A DNA stretch of 64,000 nucleotides from Flavihumibacter cheonanensis (GTDB lineage: Bacteria; Bacteroidota; Bacteroidia; Chitinophagales; Chitinophagaceae), in contig NZ_JAKRWF010000001.1 of the NCBI RefSeq assembly GCF_022352215.1, forward strand, positions 1,550,001 through 1,614,000, written 5' to 3'. Positions 43,997 through 53,480 of the stretch are shown in pieces; within the stretch, counting starts at the first letter, position 1; the number at the start of each line of letters is the position of its first letter. Below the pieces are notes generated by a model, which was given only the letters and a program-made list of their open reading frames with translations, made no database searches and was not told where the DNA came from. The translations under genes and the position numbers were made by a program.

Positions 43997-45418
43997 TCAG
44001 GGCTTTTCAAAATAGGCTTTGGCATTGTGATAGCAGATATCCGCAACAATGCCACCCATCCAGTTCAGATCATTTGGCAATAACCCCTTTTTAATATCGG
44101 TACCAATCAGATTACACAAGAGCCTCCGGAAATATTCATGCCTTGAATAGGAAAGAAAACTTCGGCTATCGGTAGTCATTCCGATAAAACTGCTGAGCAA
44201 ACCTATATGGGAAAGTGCGTTTAATTGTTTTTCCATGCCATCCAACTGATCCAGGAACCACCAGCCCGATCCAAACTGAATTTTGCCGATGGTTTTCCCA
44301 TCCATAAAATTGCCGGCCATACTGGCAAACACTTCATTCAGCGCAGGATTTAGGTTATACAGGATGGTTTTAGCCAATTGATCTGTCTGGTCCAGGGCAT
44401 CGAGGAACCTGGCCAGGCGCATGGCCTGCTGGTCATCACCAATGGAATCCACTCCTGCATCAGCGCCCAGCTTACGCAGTAAGCGTGTATTGAGATTTCG
44501 GATGGCCCCCAGGTGAAACTGTTGCACCCATCCCTTTGCATGATAACTACGGCATAAATGCAGCAGGATAAAGCCAGACAAAGCATCCGGGGCCTGAACC
44601 TGGTAATTTTTGGTAGCCAGTAAAAGTCGGAAATCCTGCTCTACCTGTTTTTTATCTTTCAACTGCGTAAGATCCGGTAATTGTACAAGTCCAAGATCTG
44701 CCACTCTGCAACCATTTGCATGAAAATAATCAATGCGGTTATCCAATACCGTTAGCAAGTCATCGAGTTCATGAATGGATTGCCCGCTTACCGTTTCAAG
44801 TTTCTCTATATAACTCAGCCAGGCTGCCTGGTTGTTCACATTCAATACTGGATCCGGGCGGAAGCTGGGCAGCACTTTAAAGTCTGCCTCCGGTTTTGTG
44901 AATGCCTGGTGATAGCGGAGATCATCACAGGGGTCATCGGTTGTTCCAACCATTTCAACCTTACGGTTACGAATAAGCGCTTGTGTTCGGAACGCATCGG
45001 TGTTTAGCAAATCATTGCAATGCCGATAAATGGAATCAGCTGTTTTACTGTTCAGGAATTCATAAATACCAAAAGGATTGGCCAGTTCCATTGTGCTCCA
45101 GTGAAACAAGGGATTACGAACAGTACGTGGTGCGATCGAAGCCCATGCTTTGAATTTTTCTTCATCTGACGCAGCACCGGTAATCAGTTCTTCAGCTATT
45201 CCCAGTGCCCGCATCGCCCTCCATTTATAATGATCCCCTTTGAGCCAGATCTCAGTCAAATTGGCAAATTGTTTATTGGTGGCAATCTCTTCCGGGGAAA
45301 GATGACAATGATAATCAATGATCGGCAGGTCTTTGGCAACATCAAAATATAGGCGGCGGGCAGGTTCATTTTGTAAGAGAAAATTTTCTCCCGGCCATTG
45401 TATGGACAGCTTTTGCAT
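43997..45418 (-). CDS. uxaC: glucuronate isomerase
   Basis: 473 residues with the UxaC pattern: LPIIDYHCHLSPEEIATNKQFANLTEIWLKGDHYKWRAMRALG, VGTTDDPCDDLRYH, GCRVADLGL, GSGWWFLDQLDGMEKQLNALSHIGLLSSFIGMTTDSRSFLSYSRHEYFRRLLCNLIG. It interconverts D-glucuronate with D-fructuronate and D-galacturonate with D-tagaturonate. The next gene upstream in the operon is an SDR dehydrogenase, the expected partner for fructuronate reduction. No mannonate dehydratase (uxuA) gene is in the window. Confidence 0.97.
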   Translation of the reverse strand: MQKLSIQWPGENFLLQNEPARRLYFDVAKDLPIIDYHCHLSPEEIATNKQFANLTEIWLKGDHYKWRAMRALGIAEELITGAASDEEKFKAWASIAPRTVRNPLFHWSTMELANPFGIYEFLNSKTADSIYRHCNDLLNTDAFRTQALIRNRKVEMVGTTDDPCDDLRYHQAFTKPEADFKVLPSFRPDPVLNVNNQAAWLSYIEKLETVSGQSIHELDDLLTVLDNRIDYFHANGCRVADLGLVQLPDLTQLKDKKQVEQDFRLLLATKNYQVQAPDALSGFILLHLCRSYHAKGWVQQFHLGAIRNLNTRLLRKLGADAGVDSIGDDQQAMRLARFLDALDQTDQLAKTILYNLNPALNEVFASMAGNFMDGKTIGKIQFGSGWWFLDQLDGMEKQLNALSHIGLLSSFIGMTTDSRSFLSYSRHEYFRRLLCNLIGTDIKKGLLPNDLNWMGGIVADICYHNAKAYFEKP

Positions 45419-45444
45419 GAATACTTCTTTACTGAAAGTTTGAA

Positions 45445-46266
45445 TTACACACCACTAAAAATGGAAAAACCTCCATCAATCACTACCTGGGAGCCGGTCA
45501 CAAACCGGGAGGCATCACTCAACAACCAGATCAGCGCACCAGTGAGTTCTTCTGGTTTGCCAAAGCGTTTGAATGGGGTATTACTGATGATGGATTGTCC
45601 GCGTTCAGTCAGCGTTCCATCAGGTTGCCATACCAGTTTGCGATTCTGTTCCGTCAGGAAGAAACCCGGTGTAAGCGCATTCATACGGATACGGTCTCCA
45701 TACCGTTTGGCCAGTTCCACTGCAAACCATTCGTTATAACAATCCACCGCCGCTTTGCCAAGATTGTAGCCGAGCACTTTGGTAACTGCCTGTTTAGAGT
45801 TCATGGAGGAAATATTCACGATACTGGCGGTTTCATTTTTTGCCAGTGCAGGACCAAAAATTTGTGTCGGCAGTATGGTACCCCACAGATTAATATCCAT
45901 TACGGTTTTCATGCCTTCAAGATTCATGGTGAACAGATCCTCGTTGTTTTGCAATACACCTATCGGCATGTTACCACCCGCACCATTTACGAGTCCGTCT
46001 ATCTTGCCAAACTCATCAATCATCCGATCCCTGGCTTTCAGCAATTCCTCTTCCTTCATGACATCGGCCACCAGGGCGATCGCTTTTCCGCCGTTCAAGC
46101 GGATCTTTTCTGCCCTTTCTTCTGCCACTGCGGCATTGCGACCCAATACTCCAACAGCAGCTCCGGCATCACCGATCGCCTCTACAAATGCACCACCTAA
46201 AACTCCGGTGCCACCGGTAACAATTACAACTTTTCCTTCGAGAGAGAAATTTTTTAAAAAAGACAT
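45445..46266 (-). CDS. SDR-family oxidoreductase, probable fructuronate (D-mannonate) reductase
   Basis: About 273 residues from the ATG at 46266 (two codons upstream is only a TTG). Classical short-chain dehydrogenase: GKVVIVTGGTGVLGGAFVEAIGDAGAAVGVLGRN for NAD(P), NGAGGNMP, SIVNISSMN with Ser, then YNLGKAAVDCYNEW with the Tyr-x-x-x-Lys pair, and a C-terminal VTGSQVVIDGGFSIFSGV. Its place 26 nt before uxaC and its resemblance to SDR-type D-mannonate oxidoreductases suggest it replaces the long-chain UxuB enzyme; this is inferred from context. Confidence 0.85.
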   Translation of the reverse strand: MSFLKNFSLEGKVVIVTGGTGVLGGAFVEAIGDAGAAVGVLGRNAAVAEERAEKIRLNGGKAIALVADVMKEEELLKARDRMIDEFGKIDGLVNGAGGNMPIGVLQNNEDLFTMNLEGMKTVMDINLWGTILPTQIFGPALAKNETASIVNISSMNSKQAVTKVLGYNLGKAAVDCYNEWFAVELAKRYGDRIRMNALTPGFFLTEQNRKLVWQPDGTLTERGQSIISNTPFKRFGKPEELTGALIWLLSDASRFVTGSQVVIDGGFSIFSGV

Positions 46267-46308
46267 AAACAAGTGAGAATTATGAATTATGAATTTAGAA
46301 GTAAATAA

Positions 46309-47667
46309 CTACTTCATACTTCTAACTTTAATTGATCTGTAGTCTACTGCATCGCCATGGTCCTGCAACAAAATATGTCCCTGGGGAGCCATACCGAAAT
46401 CTTTCCAGTTTGCATATTTGCTACGGGCAACAAGTGCATAATAAATGGGAGTTCCGCGCACGTATTCGACTACTTTATATCCGTTTAAAAAATGTTCGAT
46501 CCGGTTATCGGGGTATACACGGATCATGCCTTTGTTCCACTCGCCGGGTTTGCGCCTCGACTGGTCCATTTTCAGGGAAGGTATCAGGTCATAAAGAGAT
46601 GCCATCGTACGGTTACCCACCACTCCCATTTTCGCATCCGGATGTTTTTCATCGTCGAGCACCTGGTATTCCAGCCCAATAGCAGAACCACTGCTTTGTT
46701 CATTTTCTGTTACGAAGTATTTTACGCCACTGTTGGCACCCGGCGTAATCCGGAATTCAAACTGCAATTCAAAAGCACTGAATTCTTCTTCAGTAACAAT
46801 ATCGCCACCGTTGGTGGATTCACCACCCCCACCAGGCAGTACACTTAAAACACCGTTCTGAATTTGCCAGCCTTTTTCCGGGAACTTATCCTTATGCGCC
46901 CCTCTCCAGCCTTTGGTATCTATGCCATTCCAAAGCAGCCTTACTCCCTGGGCTTTTTCTTCAGCGGAGAGACTGTTTGGATTCAGGTTTACAATAAAAA
47001 TGGGTTCAGCTTTTTTGGGCTGAAGATTAGTTGTCTGAATGCGGATATTTCTCCATTTGATTTGCTTGCCAGGCTGGTCGTTTTTCCCTATGGAATGTAC
47101 CTGCAAAGCAATAAATCCGCTTGTGAGCATACTGTCTTCCAGATGTGCAGTGGGGATTCCATTCACAAATGTGCGAACGGTTTTGCCCAAACATTCAATC
47201 CGGTAATGATTCCACTGGTTGTTTTTAAAAGCGGATTTGCCTTTCTCATTGTATTCGAGGGAATACAGCCACAATCTTCTGGCTTCATCATAAATGCCGC
47301 CACTCCAGGCTCTTTTGGAGGGATCAATTTCCATCTGGTAACCGTGTACCCGACCATTCATATAGTCTGCCCTGCTCTCACTTCGAAATTGTATACCGGA
47401 ATTCATACTCGGATCCACCATAAACTCCAGTTCGAGAATAAAATCGGTGTAATTCTTTTCGGTCGCCAGGAAAGAATTCGGTTCATCGGATACTGTGGTA
47501 CCTACAATTGCACCATCTTTCACTTCGTATTTGGCTTTGCCATTCAACTGTTTCCAGCCTTTTAAATCGCGACCGTTAAATAGTGATACCCATTGTTCGC
47601 GACTGTTTTGCGCCGCAGCAACAAAAAACAAGCTCATGCAACCAATCGTCAGTAGTAGATTTCTCAT
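46309..47667 (-). CDS. secreted protein with two DUF1080 (3-keto-disaccharide hydrolase-type) domains
   Basis: 452 residues. A signal peptide (MRNLLLTIGCMSLFFVAAAQ) precedes two concanavalin-like DUF1080 modules, ~25-215 (WVSLFNGRDLKGWKQLNGKA, DFILELEFMVDPSMNSGIQFRS) and ~235-450 (LWNGIDTKGWRGAHKDKFPEKGW, FELQFEFRITPGANSGVKYFV). DUF1080 proteins are common in Bacteroidota; some are reported to hydrolyse 3-keto-glycosides. A Gfo/Idh/MocA oxidoreductase gene lies 16 nt upstream, and such enzymes can make the 3-keto sugar, so the pair may cleave glycosides by an oxidation-elimination route. Confidence 0.88.
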   Translation of the reverse strand: MRNLLLTIGCMSLFFVAAAQNSREQWVSLFNGRDLKGWKQLNGKAKYEVKDGAIVGTTVSDEPNSFLATEKNYTDFILELEFMVDPSMNSGIQFRSESRADYMNGRVHGYQMEIDPSKRAWSGGIYDEARRLWLYSLEYNEKGKSAFKNNQWNHYRIECLGKTVRTFVNGIPTAHLEDSMLTSGFIALQVHSIGKNDQPGKQIKWRNIRIQTTNLQPKKAEPIFIVNLNPNSLSAEEKAQGVRLLWNGIDTKGWRGAHKDKFPEKGWQIQNGVLSVLPGGGGESTNGGDIVTEEEFSAFELQFEFRITPGANSGVKYFVTENEQSSGSAIGLEYQVLDDEKHPDAKMGVVGNRTMASLYDLIPSLKMDQSRRKPGEWNKGMIRVYPDNRIEHFLNGYKVVEYVRGTPIYYALVARSKYANWKDFGMAPQGHILLQDHGDAVDYRSIKVRSMK

Positions 47668-47683
47668 ACCAGTAGTTTAAGGA

Positions 47684-49006
47684 TTATAATTTCATTTCCC
47701 AGCCCTTCGCATACTCACGGTGCCAGAGTTGAGCAGCCTGTTTATCATTCAGAATATATCCGTTTTGGGGATCACAATTCAGGACGCGTCCGGTACGCCA
47801 GGAGATATTTCCCAGTTGTGCCAGCAGGGTACTTTTATGTCCTTCCAGAATGGGAGATGTCAGCACCTGCTGTTTACGGATCGCTTCAATAAAATTATGC
47901 AGGTGGATCGTATCCAGGTTGGCCCCCATACCTACCGTATTGGTGGCATCAATCTTTCCAATTTCTGTCTCCACTTTTTTGATGAGTTTATTGTCCAGAT
48001 CAAATACCTGGTAATCATCGCCGCCAGGTATTACCATCGTACCTTTTTCGCCATAGAAAATCACGCCTCTTCCGCTGCCTTCTACCGTATGTGGATTGCA
48101 ACTGCGCGACTCCCACAACATCGCTTTCCGGTCGGGGAATTCCAATGTAATGGTTTGTGTATCGGGGGTTTCCCAATCGTCGTTAAATGCATACCGCCCT
48201 CCCGCTGACACCACTTTGGTGGGATAGTCCACACCCAACCCCCAGCGCATAACATCAATTTCATGCGTGCCATTATTCAATGCTTCTCCGGTCCCCCAAT
48301 TCCAGAACCAGTGCCAGTTGTAATGAATCAGGTTATCGCGGTAGGCCGTCCGGGGAGCAGGCCCCTGCCACAGTTCATAATCCAGGTGTGACGGTACAGC
48401 TGCCGGCTTGCCTTTTCCAATGGATTTTCGATTGGCAGCATACCATCCCTTTGCAAAATAAACACGGCCGATTACATCATTTTTCAACTCCTGCATAGCC
48501 TGTTGTACTTTAGGAAAGGAACGACGCTGGTTTCCCATCTGTATCAGCTTACCGTATTTTACTGCAGCCGCAACGAGCAGCTCTCCTTCGGCAGGATTAT
48601 GGCTACAGGGTTTCTCTACGTAAACATGTTTACCCGCCTGCACAGCCATCAGGGTGGCAGGTGCATGCCAGTGATCCGGTGTGGCAATACAAATGGCGTC
48701 CAGGTCTTTTTCTTCAAGCAGTTTTCGCACATCGGTATAACCTTTGGGCTTTTTACCAGTCTGTTTCTGAATAGCAGCAATGGTTTTTTCCAATACCTGT
48801 TTGTCAACATCACAGATATATCCAACTTCAACACCCTGCATACCCGCAAAAAGTTCAGCCAGATAGGCACCTCTGCTATTGGTACCCACTACGCCAATCA
48901 CCACCCTGGAACTGGGCGGAACACCCGCTTTCATGAAATGGGGAAAAAACAATACACCGGTTGCAGCCAATGCCGACTGCTGGAGAAATTTTCGACGGTC
49001 AGCCAT
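47684..49006 (-). CDS. Gfo/Idh/MocA-family oxidoreductase with Tat-type signal
   Basis: 440 residues. The N-terminus DRRKFLQQSALAATGVLFF is a twin-arginine-type signal. The Rossmann domain (RVVIGVVGTNSRGAYLAELFAGMQGVEVGYICDVD) is followed by ATPDHWHAPATLMAVQAGKHVYVEKPCSHNPAEGELLVAAA, in which EKP carries the catalytic Lys of the family. It is a periplasmic NAD(P)-bound sugar oxidoreductase by family; the substrate is not known. It is grouped with DUF1080, SDR and uxaC genes in one direction behind the LacI regulator. Confidence 0.9.
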   Translation of the reverse strand: MADRRKFLQQSALAATGVLFFPHFMKAGVPPSSRVVIGVVGTNSRGAYLAELFAGMQGVEVGYICDVDKQVLEKTIAAIQKQTGKKPKGYTDVRKLLEEKDLDAICIATPDHWHAPATLMAVQAGKHVYVEKPCSHNPAEGELLVAAAVKYGKLIQMGNQRRSFPKVQQAMQELKNDVIGRVYFAKGWYAANRKSIGKGKPAAVPSHLDYELWQGPAPRTAYRDNLIHYNWHWFWNWGTGEALNNGTHEIDVMRWGLGVDYPTKVVSAGGRYAFNDDWETPDTQTITLEFPDRKAMLWESRSCNPHTVEGSGRGVIFYGEKGTMVIPGGDDYQVFDLDNKLIKKVETEIGKIDATNTVGMGANLDTIHLHNFIEAIRKQQVLTSPILEGHKSTLLAQLGNISWRTGRVLNCDPQNGYILNDKQAAQLWHREYAKGWEMKL

Positions 49007-49085
49007 ACGTTTAATTTATGGTAAGCATGTTGCTCCTAAAATTGCACTTTCCGCAGCTTACCCCCAAGTTTTCTTATGCAAACGT

Positions 49086-50102
49086 TTACGGCCTGAAAGC
49101 CCGGATGGAATCGCCTTCCAATAAAACAGAAGGAAGTGTGGGAGACCCTTCCGCCGGATAGATTTTCTTCTTTTTAATCACTTTAAAAAGTAATTCCGCA
49201 GCTTCTTTTCCGATTTCAAAGGCTGGCTGCACGATGGAAGTAAGGGAGGGACTCAGGAACCGGGCAGCAGCCAGATTGGTGAAGCTGATTATTTGATAGT
49301 TTTCCGGAATAGTTTGACCCTGTTGTCGACTGATTTCATATAACAATAAGGCCATCGATTCGGATGCTCCCAAAAAAGCATCCGGTTGATGAATGGTGAT
49401 AAAGTCCTTCAACCTGGCAATATCTTCATCCATTCGGCCAGTCCCGCTGAAAACCATGGATTCTGTACCAGGTCCGGATTCTTGTAAAGCTTTTTGATAA
49501 CCGGCCAATCTGGTACGGATGATATACAAGTCAGGATTCAGTCCCAGGAAAGCAATTCGTTTAGCTCCCCGCTCAATCAACAACCGAGTTGCTTCATAAC
49601 TGATAACCTCATTATTGGTACTCACTTTCGGAACATCCAGTTCATTAACCAGGCGGTCAAACAATACAAGGGGATAATTGGCAGCCACCAGCTGATCCAG
49701 GTGCGCATATCCGTTTCCGTTATGAGTTACAGAAATGAGTAAACCATCTGCCCGGCCATTACCCAGCAGTTGAACAAATTCGAGTTCCTTTACAGGCTCT
49801 TCATGCGTCAGGTAGATCAATACATGGTAATTGTTTTGCCGTGCGATGCTTTCTACACCACTAATTACCTGCGAAAAAAAATGATTTTCTACTTCCGGAA
49901 CGATAACTGCGATGGTTTTACTGGAACCCGCGCGAAGACCACTGGCATACACATTCGGACTATACCCCAGTTCGTTGGCTGCCTGCTTAACCTTTTCTTT
50001 TGTTGTTGCTGAAATTTCATGACTGTTTTGCAAGGCACGCGAAACAGTAGCAATGGATAACCCCAGCTGCTCAGCTATCGTTTTTATGGTTATCCTTTTC
50101 AT
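49086..50102 (-). CDS. LacI-family transcriptional regulator
   Basis: 338 residues from the ATG at 50102. That ATG is preceded by GGAGGA at good spacing, a rare clear Shine-Dalgarno in this window, and gives the usual N-terminal HTH (ITIKTIAEQLGLSIATVSRALQNSHEISATTKEKVKQAANELGYSPN). The periplasmic-binding-protein-like effector domain follows (~60-335). Its start codon overlaps the end of the MFS transporter region by a single base of spacing, so the genes are coupled. It probably controls the transporter and the following sugar genes in response to a uronate or glycoside. Confidence 0.93.
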   Translation of the reverse strand: MKRITIKTIAEQLGLSIATVSRALQNSHEISATTKEKVKQAANELGYSPNVYASGLRAGSSKTIAVIVPEVENHFFSQVISGVESIARQNNYHVLIYLTHEEPVKELEFVQLLGNGRADGLLISVTHNGNGYAHLDQLVAANYPLVLFDRLVNELDVPKVSTNNEVISYEATRLLIERGAKRIAFLGLNPDLYIIRTRLAGYQKALQESGPGTESMVFSGTGRMDEDIARLKDFITIHQPDAFLGASESMALLLYEISRQQGQTIPENYQIISFTNLAAARFLSPSLTSIVQPAFEIGKEAAELLFKVIKKKKIYPAEGSPTLPSVLLEGDSIRAFRP

Positions 50103-50103
50103 C

Positions 50104-51330
50104 TTATTCCTCCAGGAAATCAAGATCTCTGCCATGTGTTTCAGAGATCGTAAGCGTTGAATAAATACCTATGATAAAACAGATCAGGCCCACCAGTGCG
50201 CCTGCCTGAACCACACTAAATCCACCTTTAAATACACCATAGAGTGTGGTCATTCCTACCACCGTACCACGAACCATATTTGGTATCGTAGTGGCTGCAG
50301 TTGCTCTTAAATTGGTTCCAAACTGTTCCGCACCAATTGTTACAAACATGGCCCAGTAACCTATTCCGAGGCCCAGTAATAAATTGACCCCGTAAAACAT
50401 GGTGGCCGAATTGATACCGGCGAACAGATACACCAGGCTGGCTGCAAGAGTAAATATCATCATGTAGAGTACTGCTTTTTTCCTGGATTCCAGGGCATGA
50501 CTGATCACGCCGCTCGACAAATCACCAATGGATAAGCCCACATAACACCACATGATGGAAAGTCCGGGCTGTATCGGGGTTTCAATTCCCAATGCGGTAC
50601 CGAACTCATTGCTAAATGTGGCAAGAATGCCAATAACAAACCAGGTTGGCAGACCCATTCCAATGCATTTCAGATAGCGTACCAACCGATCTTTATTGGT
50701 AAACAAGGAAAAGAAGTTTCCTTTTTTTACATGATGTTGTTCTTTTAATGCAGAAAAAACACCTGATTCAAATACTCCCACCCGCATTAAAAGGAGGGCG
50801 ATCCCCATTCCTCCTCCAATAAAGTAGGCCGTTCTCCAGTCAAAGAGTTCCACCGTAAAATAAGCAGCTACAGCCCCCAGCAATCCTACGCCGGCAACCA
50901 GGGAGGTTCCAAGGGCACGTAATCTTTTTGGCAATACCTCGGCTACCAGCGTAATGCCCGCCCCCAGCTCACCGGCCAGCCCGATACCTGCAATAAAGCG
51001 GAGTATCTTATAGGTATCCGGATCTTTCACAAAACCACAGGCAATATTGGCAAGTGAATAGGTAAGGATGGATCCAAACAAGACTGATAAGCGCCCTTTT
51101 TTATCGCCCAAAACACCCCACAGAATGCCTCCTATCAATAAGCCGGTCATCTGCCAGTTCAGGATGGAAGCGCCAACGGTGGAAAGCGACGCTTCATCCA
51201 GTCCCATACTTTTCAAGCTGGGTATTCTAACAATTCCAAACAATAACAAATCATAGATATCAACAAAATAACCAAGGGCAGCTACTATAACCGGAATGCT
51301 AAACAGATGCTGGAAGTTCGTTTTCTGCAT
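50104..51330 (-). CDS. MFS transporter (sugar/organic-acid type)
   Basis: 408 residues with about 12 predicted membrane helices. The loop 2-3 motif GDKKGRLSVLFGSI (GxxxDRxGRR type) and the second-half loop SHALESRKKAVLYMM fit the MFS. Met-Gln-Lys start with GYFVDIYDLLLFGI in TM1, where the Asp pair resembles proton-coupled metabolite:H+ symporters. Adjacent LacI, SDR and uxaC genes make uptake of a sugar acid plausible, but the specificity cannot be read from sequence. Confidence 0.88.
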   Translation of the reverse strand: MQKTNFQHLFSIPVIVAALGYFVDIYDLLLFGIVRIPSLKSMGLDEASLSTVGASILNWQMTGLLIGGILWGVLGDKKGRLSVLFGSILTYSLANIACGFVKDPDTYKILRFIAGIGLAGELGAGITLVAEVLPKRLRALGTSLVAGVGLLGAVAAYFTVELFDWRTAYFIGGGMGIALLLMRVGVFESGVFSALKEQHHVKKGNFFSLFTNKDRLVRYLKCIGMGLPTWFVIGILATFSNEFGTALGIETPIQPGLSIMWCYVGLSIGDLSSGVISHALESRKKAVLYMMIFTLAASLVYLFAGINSATMFYGVNLLLGLGIGYWAMFVTIGAEQFGTNLRATAATTIPNMVRGTVVGMTTLYGVFKGGFSVVQAGALVGLICFIIGIYSTLTISETHGRDLDFLEE

Positions 51331-51370
51331 AAGGGAAAATCAAATCGTTTAATAAAGTGCTAAATATAAT

Positions 51371-52327
51371 TTATCTGAGTTGAACGCCAACCGCTGAATC
51401 TGGCTCACAAGCTTCCTCGTGAAATAATTTAATACAACTACCTTCTTCCAGTGTAATAGTTAACAGGTACCCATAACCGACAAATTCAGTTTCTTTGATA
51501 TGTCCTTTAAGCGAAGCCGTATGAACAGCGCTAAGCTGAAGTTGTGCCGGCCGTATGATTTTAGGCCCCTCCAATCGCTCGCCGCTCAATTGCTCCCATT
51601 CCCTTGCACTCAACACTGAATAAGCACCCAGTAAACCGGCTGCATATTCATTTTCAGGCGCATTAAACAGACTAGCAGGATCTCCCTTCTGAAGCTGCTT
51701 ACCCTCACGTAAGATCAACAGTTCATCCGCCCAGCTTAGCCAGTCGCCCGGGTCGTGTGATACCAGTACCCAGTTTATTTGCATAACCTTACCCAGGTCC
51801 AGCATCACTTGTTTCATAGTCTGTTTATGGAGTGCATCCAGATTGGAAAAAGGTTCATCCAGCAGAAACAATACAGGCGCACCTACCAGCAGTCGTGCCA
51901 TGGCAATACGTTGTCTTTCACCACCCGACAACTGATCTGTTTTACGATTCAGCAAATGATCGATCTGGCAGAGCCGGTATATTTCTGCTGCCTCCTGTTC
52001 CGTTACTTTTTCCGCATAGGATAAAATTTCCTGTACCCGGTAATTGTTTCGCAATTCAAAATGCTGCGACAAATAGGCAATCTTCTGATGCCCGGGGATT
52101 AGTTTCTCCCAGGCTTCTTCTACCCGCTCACCTTGCAGATAAACGGTACCGCTTTTCAAATTTTGCAAACCTGCGATGGCTTTCAGCAGGGTTGATTTAC
52201 CCGAGCCTGTTTCACCTGCAACGGCCAGCTTCTTTCCCGCCAGCAACTCCAGGCTGATCGGATACAAGACCATGCGTTCGCCGATCATAACGGAAATTTC
52301 TTGTACCTCTAATATAGCGTTATGCAT
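51371..52327 (-). CDS. ABC transporter ATP-binding protein without a permease partner
   Basis: 318 residues: Walker A GETGSGKST, Q-loop YLSQHFEL, signature LSGGERQR, Walker B VLFLLDEPFSNLD, H-loop VLVSHD, then a C-terminal TOBE-like domain (~235-318, with GPKIIRPAQLQLS and GHIKETEFVGYGYLLTITLEEG). This layout is that of importer ATPases for ferric iron, sulfate, molybdate or polyamines. No permease or binding-protein gene is nearby; the upstream gene (overlap 8 nt) is an MFS transporter. It may serve a permease elsewhere or have another role. Confidence 0.85.
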   Translation of the reverse strand: MHNAILEVQEISVMIGERMVLYPISLELLAGKKLAVAGETGSGKSTLLKAIAGLQNLKSGTVYLQGERVEEAWEKLIPGHQKIAYLSQHFELRNNYRVQEILSYAEKVTEQEAAEIYRLCQIDHLLNRKTDQLSGGERQRIAMARLLVGAPVLFLLDEPFSNLDALHKQTMKQVMLDLGKVMQINWVLVSHDPGDWLSWADELLILREGKQLQKGDPASLFNAPENEYAAGLLGAYSVLSAREWEQLSGERLEGPKIIRPAQLQLSAVHTASLKGHIKETEFVGYGYLLTITLEEGSCIKLFHEEACEPDSAVGVQLR

Positions 52328-53480
52328 GTTTTTTCCTCCAATACATATACACGATGGCTACCAGGGTTATGATGGCAGCGCTGTAAAACAATCCGGGAAT
52401 CCGGCTGATATGATCCTGGTAGATCGTTCCTGCAATCAGGGCTCCCAGGCCGATACCTGCTTCCAGCGCAATATACATGGTTGCCATCGCTTTGCCGCGT
52501 TTATCGGGATCACTCATATCAACTGTCCACGCGTTGATACCGGGAGATAATATTCCGGTTGCAATTCCATAGAGCACTCCACCAGCAAGTAAACCCCAAC
52601 TACTTTGCCAGCTTGCCATTACTATCAGTGAGAATACCAGCATGATCAGTCCGCCCCTTATTACTGTCTCACGGCCACGTCTATCCGAAAACTTACCTGC
52701 TACAAAGCGTACAACCAGGGAAGCGATGGTGAATACCATAAAAAACAAACCTTTATTGTGTATGCCGATAAAATCGCCCCAGTCAGGAACCAGTGTAAGA
52801 ATTGCGCCATAAGAAAGATAGGAAAGAAGGGTAACCAATGCCGCAGGGAAAACTTTCCATTCAAAAATATCGTTCCTGCCCACCTGCAGGTGGCGCAATT
52901 GAAAACGTTGTTTTCCAGGCAATGTTTCTTTCATATTGTAAAGAATAGCAATTGACAGGAGAGCCAGAAAGGAGGATGCATAAAACAAGACATCCATGGA
53001 ATAAAACTGTACGATCGTACTTCCCAATGCTGGGCCGAGGGCCATCCCGGTACTGAAAAAGAGCCCATGTATACCCATCGCCTCTCCCCAGCGCCCAACC
53101 GGTACAAGGTCTGCCACGTAAGCTGCTGTAGCTGTAGGTTTAAAACCGGTTGAGAATCCATGAATCAGTCGCAATAATAAAAAGCCGGCAACAGAGGTGA
53201 GCAGGGGGTATAAAAAACCACAGACAAAACAGACCAGGCTGCCGATGGCCATCACCGGGATTCTGCCAATCGAATCAGTAAGTTTTCCACTAAAGGGTCG
53301 GGAAATACCTGCTGTGAGTGTAAAGAGAGCAATGATTAATCCCTTGTATTCCGCACCTCCCAGGCTCGATAAATAAGCCGGCAATTCCGGTATCAGCATA
53401 TTAAAACTGGCAGAAAAAAAGAGCGAACTCAGACAAACCATTGCAAAAGGCCAGTTATAAATAGGATGTACTGCTTTCAT
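52320..53480 (-). CDS. MFS transporter (efflux type)
   Basis: About 386 residues from the ATG at 53480, which overlaps the stop of the small upstream gene by ATGA; a start 10 codons earlier is possible but less typical. Twelve predicted membrane helices. The motif GKLTDSIGRIPVMAIGSLVCF lies in loop 2-3, GFSTGFKPTATAAYVADLVP in TM5 resembles the drug:H+ antiporter motif C region, and GKFSDRRGRETVIRGG lies in loop 8-9. Probably exports a small molecule. It is part of a three-gene unit with the 106-residue protein and the ABC ATPase. Confidence 0.88.
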   Translation of the reverse strand: MKAVHPIYNWPFAMVCLSSLFFSASFNMLIPELPAYLSSLGGAEYKGLIIALFTLTAGISRPFSGKLTDSIGRIPVMAIGSLVCFVCGFLYPLLTSVAGFLLLRLIHGFSTGFKPTATAAYVADLVPVGRWGEAMGIHGLFFSTGMALGPALGSTIVQFYSMDVLFYASSFLALLSIAILYNMKETLPGKQRFQLRHLQVGRNDIFEWKVFPAALVTLLSYLSYGAILTLVPDWGDFIGIHNKGLFFMVFTIASLVVRFVAGKFSDRRGRETVIRGGLIMLVFSLIVMASWQSSWGLLAGGVLYGIATGILSPGINAWTVDMSDPDKRGKAMATMYIALEAGIGLGALIAGTIYQDHISRIPGLFYSAAIITLVAIVYMYWRKKHA

